9,946 bases of DNA from an uncultured Mollicutes bacterium (lineage in GTDB: Bacteria; Bacillota_I; Bacilli_A; Acholeplasmatales; Anaeroplasmataceae), in NCBI GenBank assembly GCA_937905855.1, contig CALCWU010000066.1:1-9946 (forward strand), in the 5' to 3' direction. Position numbers and translations under genes: made by a program. Below, piece by piece: positions 7,282 to 9,946 of this stretch. Each line of letters begins with the position of its first letter. Positions within the stretch are counted from its first letter, which is position 1. The notes below the pieces were generated by a model that was given only the letters and a program-made list of their open reading frames with translations, was not told where the DNA came from and searched no databases.

Positions 7282-7310
7282 AAAGAGAGAAATCTCTTTT
7301 TCTTTTTTTT
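7281..7310 (+). terminator. Terminator of the mfd–spoVT unit
   Basis: AAAAGAGA (7281-7288) pairs with TCTCTTTT (7293-7300) around a GAAA tetraloop and is followed by a T-rich tail to 7310 broken by one C. Only the GAGA/TCTC part is strong, but the stable GNRA-type loop and long T tail make it credible. It starts at the last base of the spoVT stop codon. Confidence 0.7.
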
Positions 7311-7316
7311 CTCTCG

Positions 7317-7325
7317 TGATAAAAT
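7317..7325 (+). promoter_or_regulatory. Weak candidate extended -10 promoter for the membrane protein gene
   Basis: TGATAAAAT carries a TG extended element and a five-of-six -10 (7320-7325), right after the preceding terminator. No -35 is visible. The predicted start near 7332 would leave only about ten bases before the ATG at 7342, so the ribosome binding site would lie at the very 5' end. Read-through from mfd–spoVT is the alternative source of expression. Confidence 0.3.
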
Positions 7326-7341
7326 TTAATTGGTGGTAACT

Positions 7342-8379
7342 ATGAATAATAAAAAGCTTGATTTTATAAAAGATGAAAGACAATTAGAATTAATTAAAAA
7401 ATATTATGATGTTGATATTGATAATAAAATAATAAATATCACTCTTCATTATGATAAGGCTAGTGATATTTTAGATGTTACAGCCTCAAGTAAAAAGAGT
7501 CCTTTGTTTTTACATGAGCCTCTTGAAAAAATTAATGATTTAATTAGTAATGCTCCTTTTGGTTATAAGCTTGCGATTAATTTTGAAATAGATGATTATG
7601 AGGGCTATGAAGCTAAAAATATCATTAGCTCATTTAATGATACCTTAGAGCTATCACAATATGCAGCTAGAAAGCATCGTCAGTTTAAGCAGCTATTATC
7701 TGCTACCTTGGTATTAATAGGAGTTTTGTTATTGTTTTTTATGGTTGTTTCTAAAAATCTTATGTGGTTTGGTAATGGTATTAAGGCTGAAATTATTAAT
7801 GAGGTTATTAATATTACGGCTTGGGTATTTGTTTGGGAGGCTGTTACCCTATTATTTTTAGAGCATTCAGAGGAGGTTAAATTTGCTTTAAAAATTAGAA
7901 GAGGTGTTTTTCAAATAGCTATGTATAAGACAGGTGAGGAACAACCACTTGCTAAAGAAAAGGCCTTAGATGTTTTTGGTAAGTGGGAAAATGAAGGTAA
8001 TTTTAAAATAGCAGGTAAATATTTCTTACTTATTTCTAGTATGGCTCTTATTTTTATGGCATTCTATAATGTTTTTACCTTTGCTTCTAATTTGAAATAT
8101 ATGGAAGCTAATAAAATTGGTTTATTTATCTTTATTACAATGAGTACAGCAATTACCTCAATTTGTTCAGGAATAGGTGGGCTTGCAATTTATGTAGGAA
8201 AGAAAAAGAATCGTTTTGCACGGCTTGCTAAGCTTTATAGCTTAATATTTTTCGTTTTAATTATTTGTATTCTAGCAGTATCTATTGCTCTAGGTAATAT
8301 TGAGTTTATTATTTCTTTATCTACTACATTATTAATTGCTTTATTTTATTGCTTTGGTGTTTATATTGAAAGAGAATAA
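7342..8379 (+). CDS. Uncharacterised membrane protein with cytosolic N-terminal domain and six predicted helices
   Basis: I do not recognise this 345-residue protein. Residues 1-115 are soluble and acidic to mixed, with a possible alpha/beta fold. Six hydrophobic segments follow at about 118-136, 151-173, 227-247, 259-285, 298-317 and 320-341. Basic stretches before segment 1 (RKHRQFK), after segment 2 (KIRR) and after segment 4 (GKKKNRFARLAK) fit both termini inside, with a sizeable cytosolic loop of about 50 residues between segments 2 and 3. There is no signal peptide and no catalytic motif that I can name. The ATG at 7342 is preferred because GGTGG (7332-7336) sits five bases before it; a TTG at 7330 would swallow this site. 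It lies between the spoVT terminator and the MATE promoter, so it is probably its own transcription unit. A sensor, scaffold or transport accessory role is conceivable only as speculation. Confidence 0.8.
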   Translation: MNNKKLDFIKDERQLELIKKYYDVDIDNKIINITLHYDKASDILDVTASSKKSPLFLHEPLEKINDLISNAPFGYKLAINFEIDDYEGYEAKNIISSFNDTLELSQYAARKHRQFKQLLSATLVLIGVLLLFFMVVSKNLMWFGNGIKAEIINEVINITAWVFVWEAVTLLFLEHSEEVKFALKIRRGVFQIAMYKTGEEQPLAKEKALDVFGKWENEGNFKIAGKYFLLISSMALIFMAFYNVFTFASNLKYMEANKIGLFIFITMSTAITSICSGIGGLAIYVGKKKNRFARLAKLYSLIFFVLIICILAVSIALGNIEFIISLSTTLLIALFYCFGVYIERE

Positions 8380-8384
8380 ATTGC

Positions 8385-8412
8385 TTGTAAATAATTAATC
8401 TTGTGATATAAT
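8385..8412 (+). promoter_or_regulatory. Promoter of the MATE transporter gene
   Basis: TTGTAA (8385-8390) and TATAAT (8407-8412) are separated by 16 bases, with a TGA extended -10 element at 8404-8406. The predicted start is near 8419, leaving a leader of about 34 bases that includes GAGG (8442-8445) seven bases before the ATG. No terminator is visible between the membrane protein stop and this site, so some read-through is possible. Confidence 0.65.
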
Positions 8413-8452
8413 TGATATGTTTTGTAAAGAAGTATTCTTTTGAGGTTAAGAT

Positions 8453-9880
8453 ATGCAAAAATCATCAGAAATTGATTTGACTAAGGGAAATTTATTTTGG
8501 AAGATGCCTAAATTTGTTTTGCCATTGATGATGACAACAATTTTTCAATTATTATACACAACAGTAGATTTATGGGCTGTATCTAATTATGGTGATGGTT
8601 CATCTTCAATGTCAGCTGTTGGTTCAAATTCAGCACTTATTAATTTAATAATTACCGTTCTTGTATCTTTAGCTACTGGTGCAAATGTTTGTATTTCCAT
8701 GGCTAAGGGAGCAAATGATCAGGCAAGAGCTAATAGAATTTTACATACTGCTCTTATTGTAGCCTTTATAGGTGGTATTTTTGTTGGAATTTTTGGATTC
8801 TTTTTATCACCAGTATTATTAAAGCTAATGGATACTCCAGAATTTATTTATGATAAGGCAACTACCTATTTAAAAATATATTTTTTAGGTGTACCACTAT
8901 TAATGATTTATAATTATGGTTCTCAAATGCTAAGAGCCCTTGGTGATTCAAAGAGACCATTATTTATTTTAATTATTTCTGGTATATTTAATGTTGTTTG
9001 TGATTTAATATTTGTAATTTGCTTTCATATGGATGTTGCAGGTGTAGGCTACGCAACAGTTATAAGTGAGGGTATTGCGGCTATTTTAACTATTGGTTGG
9101 TTTATAATTAACAAAAATGGCTTTGTAAGATTAAAGCTCAAGGAAATAAAAATTAGTAAAAGAGAGCTACTTGATATTTTAAAAATAGGTATTCCTGCTG
9201 GAATTCAAGGACTTGCCTTTTGTATTCCTAATGTTTTGATTCAATCATCACTATATTCAATAAAGGATTACACAATTGATGGTGTTAAAATAAGTGTTGA
9301 TGAAATAGTAACTGGTGCTTCAGCTTCCTCACAAATTGAAGGCTATGTATTTGCTATGCTTGATGCCTTTGCGGTTGGTCTTATATCCTTTACTGGCCAA
9401 AATTATGGTGCTGGTAAAAAGGATAATATGCGTAAATGCTATTGGTTTGCAGTTAGCTGGATGATGATATTCTGGTTTATCGCTTCAATAATTTGCTTTG
9501 CTATACCTAAGCAGCTTTTAGGAATTTTTATCACAGAAACTGAGAAAATAAATGTTGATAATGCTATTGCGGCTGGTAGAGAAAGATTATATTTAATGGT
9601 ATTTACTTATTTCTTGGATGGTTGGATGGGTATAAATAGTGATTATTTAAGAGGTATGAAGCGTTCTACGCCACCAGCAATTATAACAATGATTGGCTGC
9701 TCTGGTACGCGTATTTTATTCTTATTAACATTATTTAAAACACCTACCTTCCATACTATATTCTGGCTATATGCAGCATTCCCAATTAGTTGGATTTTAG
9801 TTAATTTAGTATATATTCCAATTATTTTAATATACGAGCATAAAACCTTTAATTCTTTAAAGCAAATCGAGCTTATTTGA
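8453..9880 (+). CDS. MATE-family multidrug/metabolite efflux transporter
   Basis: This 475-residue inner-membrane protein has about twelve hydrophobic segments arranged as two MatE repeats, the usual size for the family. Members export cationic drugs or metabolites in exchange for Na+ or H+. Signature stretches include the N-terminal WKMPKFVLPLMMTTIFQLLY (16-35), the loop SMAKGANDQARANR (82-95), RALGDSKRPL (161-170), GIPAGIQ opening the second repeat (246-252), and GQNYGAGKKDN (315-325), which corresponds to the first-repeat loop. The periplasmic-side stretch around 268-290 (from SIKDYTIDGVKISVDEI) looks some residues longer than in typical relatives, judged from memory. Substrate and coupling ion cannot be read from the sequence. 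It has its own extended -10 promoter and GAGG ribosome binding site, and its TGA stop lies within the terminator hairpin. Confidence 0.93.
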   Translation: MQKSSEIDLTKGNLFWKMPKFVLPLMMTTIFQLLYTTVDLWAVSNYGDGSSSMSAVGSNSALINLIITVLVSLATGANVCISMAKGANDQARANRILHTALIVAFIGGIFVGIFGFFLSPVLLKLMDTPEFIYDKATTYLKIYFLGVPLLMIYNYGSQMLRALGDSKRPLFILIISGIFNVVCDLIFVICFHMDVAGVGYATVISEGIAAILTIGWFIINKNGFVRLKLKEIKISKRELLDILKIGIPAGIQGLAFCIPNVLIQSSLYSIKDYTIDGVKISVDEIVTGASASSQIEGYVFAMLDAFAVGLISFTGQNYGAGKKDNMRKCYWFAVSWMMIFWFIASIICFAIPKQLLGIFITETEKINVDNAIAAGRERLYLMVFTYFLDGWMGINSDYLRGMKRSTPPAIITMIGCSGTRILFLLTLFKTPTFHTIFWLYAAFPISWILVNLVYIPIILIYEHKTFNSLKQIELI

Positions 9881-9890
9881 TTTGCTTTTT
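9859..9890 (+). terminator. Terminator overlapping the end of the MATE gene
   Basis: AAAGCAAATC (9859-9868) and GATTTGCTTT (9879-9888) form a perfect 10-base-pair stem with a ten-base loop, followed by T residues to 9890. The 5' arm is coding sequence and the TGA stop (9878-9880) sits at the loop/3'-arm border, so the last codons double as a terminator stem. Confidence 0.8.
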
Positions 9891-9891
9891 C

Positions 9892-9937
9892 TTATGTTAG
9901 GCGAAGCCTCACATAAAAACCGCCTGCTATGCAGGTG
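9892..9937. repeat. Twin GC-rich hairpins, REP-like extragenic element
   Basis: Hairpin 1 pairs TTATGT (9892-9897) with ACATAA (9911-9916) and, inside one mismatch, AGGC (9899-9902) with GCCT (9906-9909) around a GAA loop. This forms the very stable GCGAAGC core. Hairpin 2 pairs CGCCTGC (9921-9927) with GCAGGTG (9931-9937), one G·T included, around a TAT triloop. Neither has a T tail, and both are far richer in GC than their surroundings. Tandem short hairpins after a gene end are typical of REP-type repeats; the element may continue past the window edge. Confidence 0.5.
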
Positions 9938-9946
9938 AGAATTGAA

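Noticed and set aside
7330..7341. Upstream TTG start for the membrane protein gene
   Set aside because: Using it would place the GGTGG ribosome binding site inside the coding sequence; the ATG at 7342 has proper spacing to that site.
9897..9909. GTTAGGC as half of an integron attC site
   Set aside because: It fits the short GTTRRRY core, but no partner RYYYAAC core or integrase context is present; the sequence is explained by a local hairpin.

Overview
The window is a very AT-rich, standard-code bacterial segment, most likely from a low-GC Bacillota (Bacilli, or the Erysipelotrichia/Mollicutes-like gut lineages). The reasons are the strong A/T codon bias, the adjacent mfd–spoVT pair also known from Bacillus, sigma-A-like promoters (several with an extended TGn -10), Shine-Dalgarno sequences of the GGAG/GGTGG kind, and U-tailed hairpin terminators. 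TGA is used as a stop (MATE gene) and Trp is TGG, so this is not a Mycoplasma-type code. All credible genes lie on the + strand.

Layout. Positions 1-48 hold the terminator of an upstream gene outside the window. Positions 74-2522 form a two-gene operon with a near-consensus promoter. It encodes two full-length paralogous proteins that look like divergent helix-turn-helix regulators with a helical-repeat C-terminal part; the second start overlaps the first stop by 8 nt, and a clear terminator follows. Positions 2523-3228 are about 700 bases without a convincing protein gene. They are rich in structure: two candidate + strand promoters, three hairpins (one a 25-base near-palindrome whose half-site recurs 54 bases downstream), a 107-base unit bounded by 13-base perfect inverted repeats, and a strong terminator just before mfd.

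Positions 3250-7310 carry mfd (transcription-repair coupling factor) and a SpoVT/AbrB-type regulator 38 bases downstream, closed by a terminator. Positions 7317-9890 carry an unrecognised six-helix membrane protein and a MATE-family efflux transporter with its own promoter and a terminator that overlaps its stop codon. The last ~50 bases hold two short GC-rich hairpins in tandem, resembling a REP-type extragenic element, next to the window edge.

How the genes relate. Mfd and the SpoVT-like protein are probably co-transcribed, but a functional link is not evident beyond conserved neighbourhood. The tandem regulator pair, the structured intergenic region and the membrane protein are the least explained parts. 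The candidate non-coding RNA between 2660 and 3221 is the most promising lead for something undescribed, but it rests on promoter, hairpin and terminator patterns read by eye in an AT-rich background.
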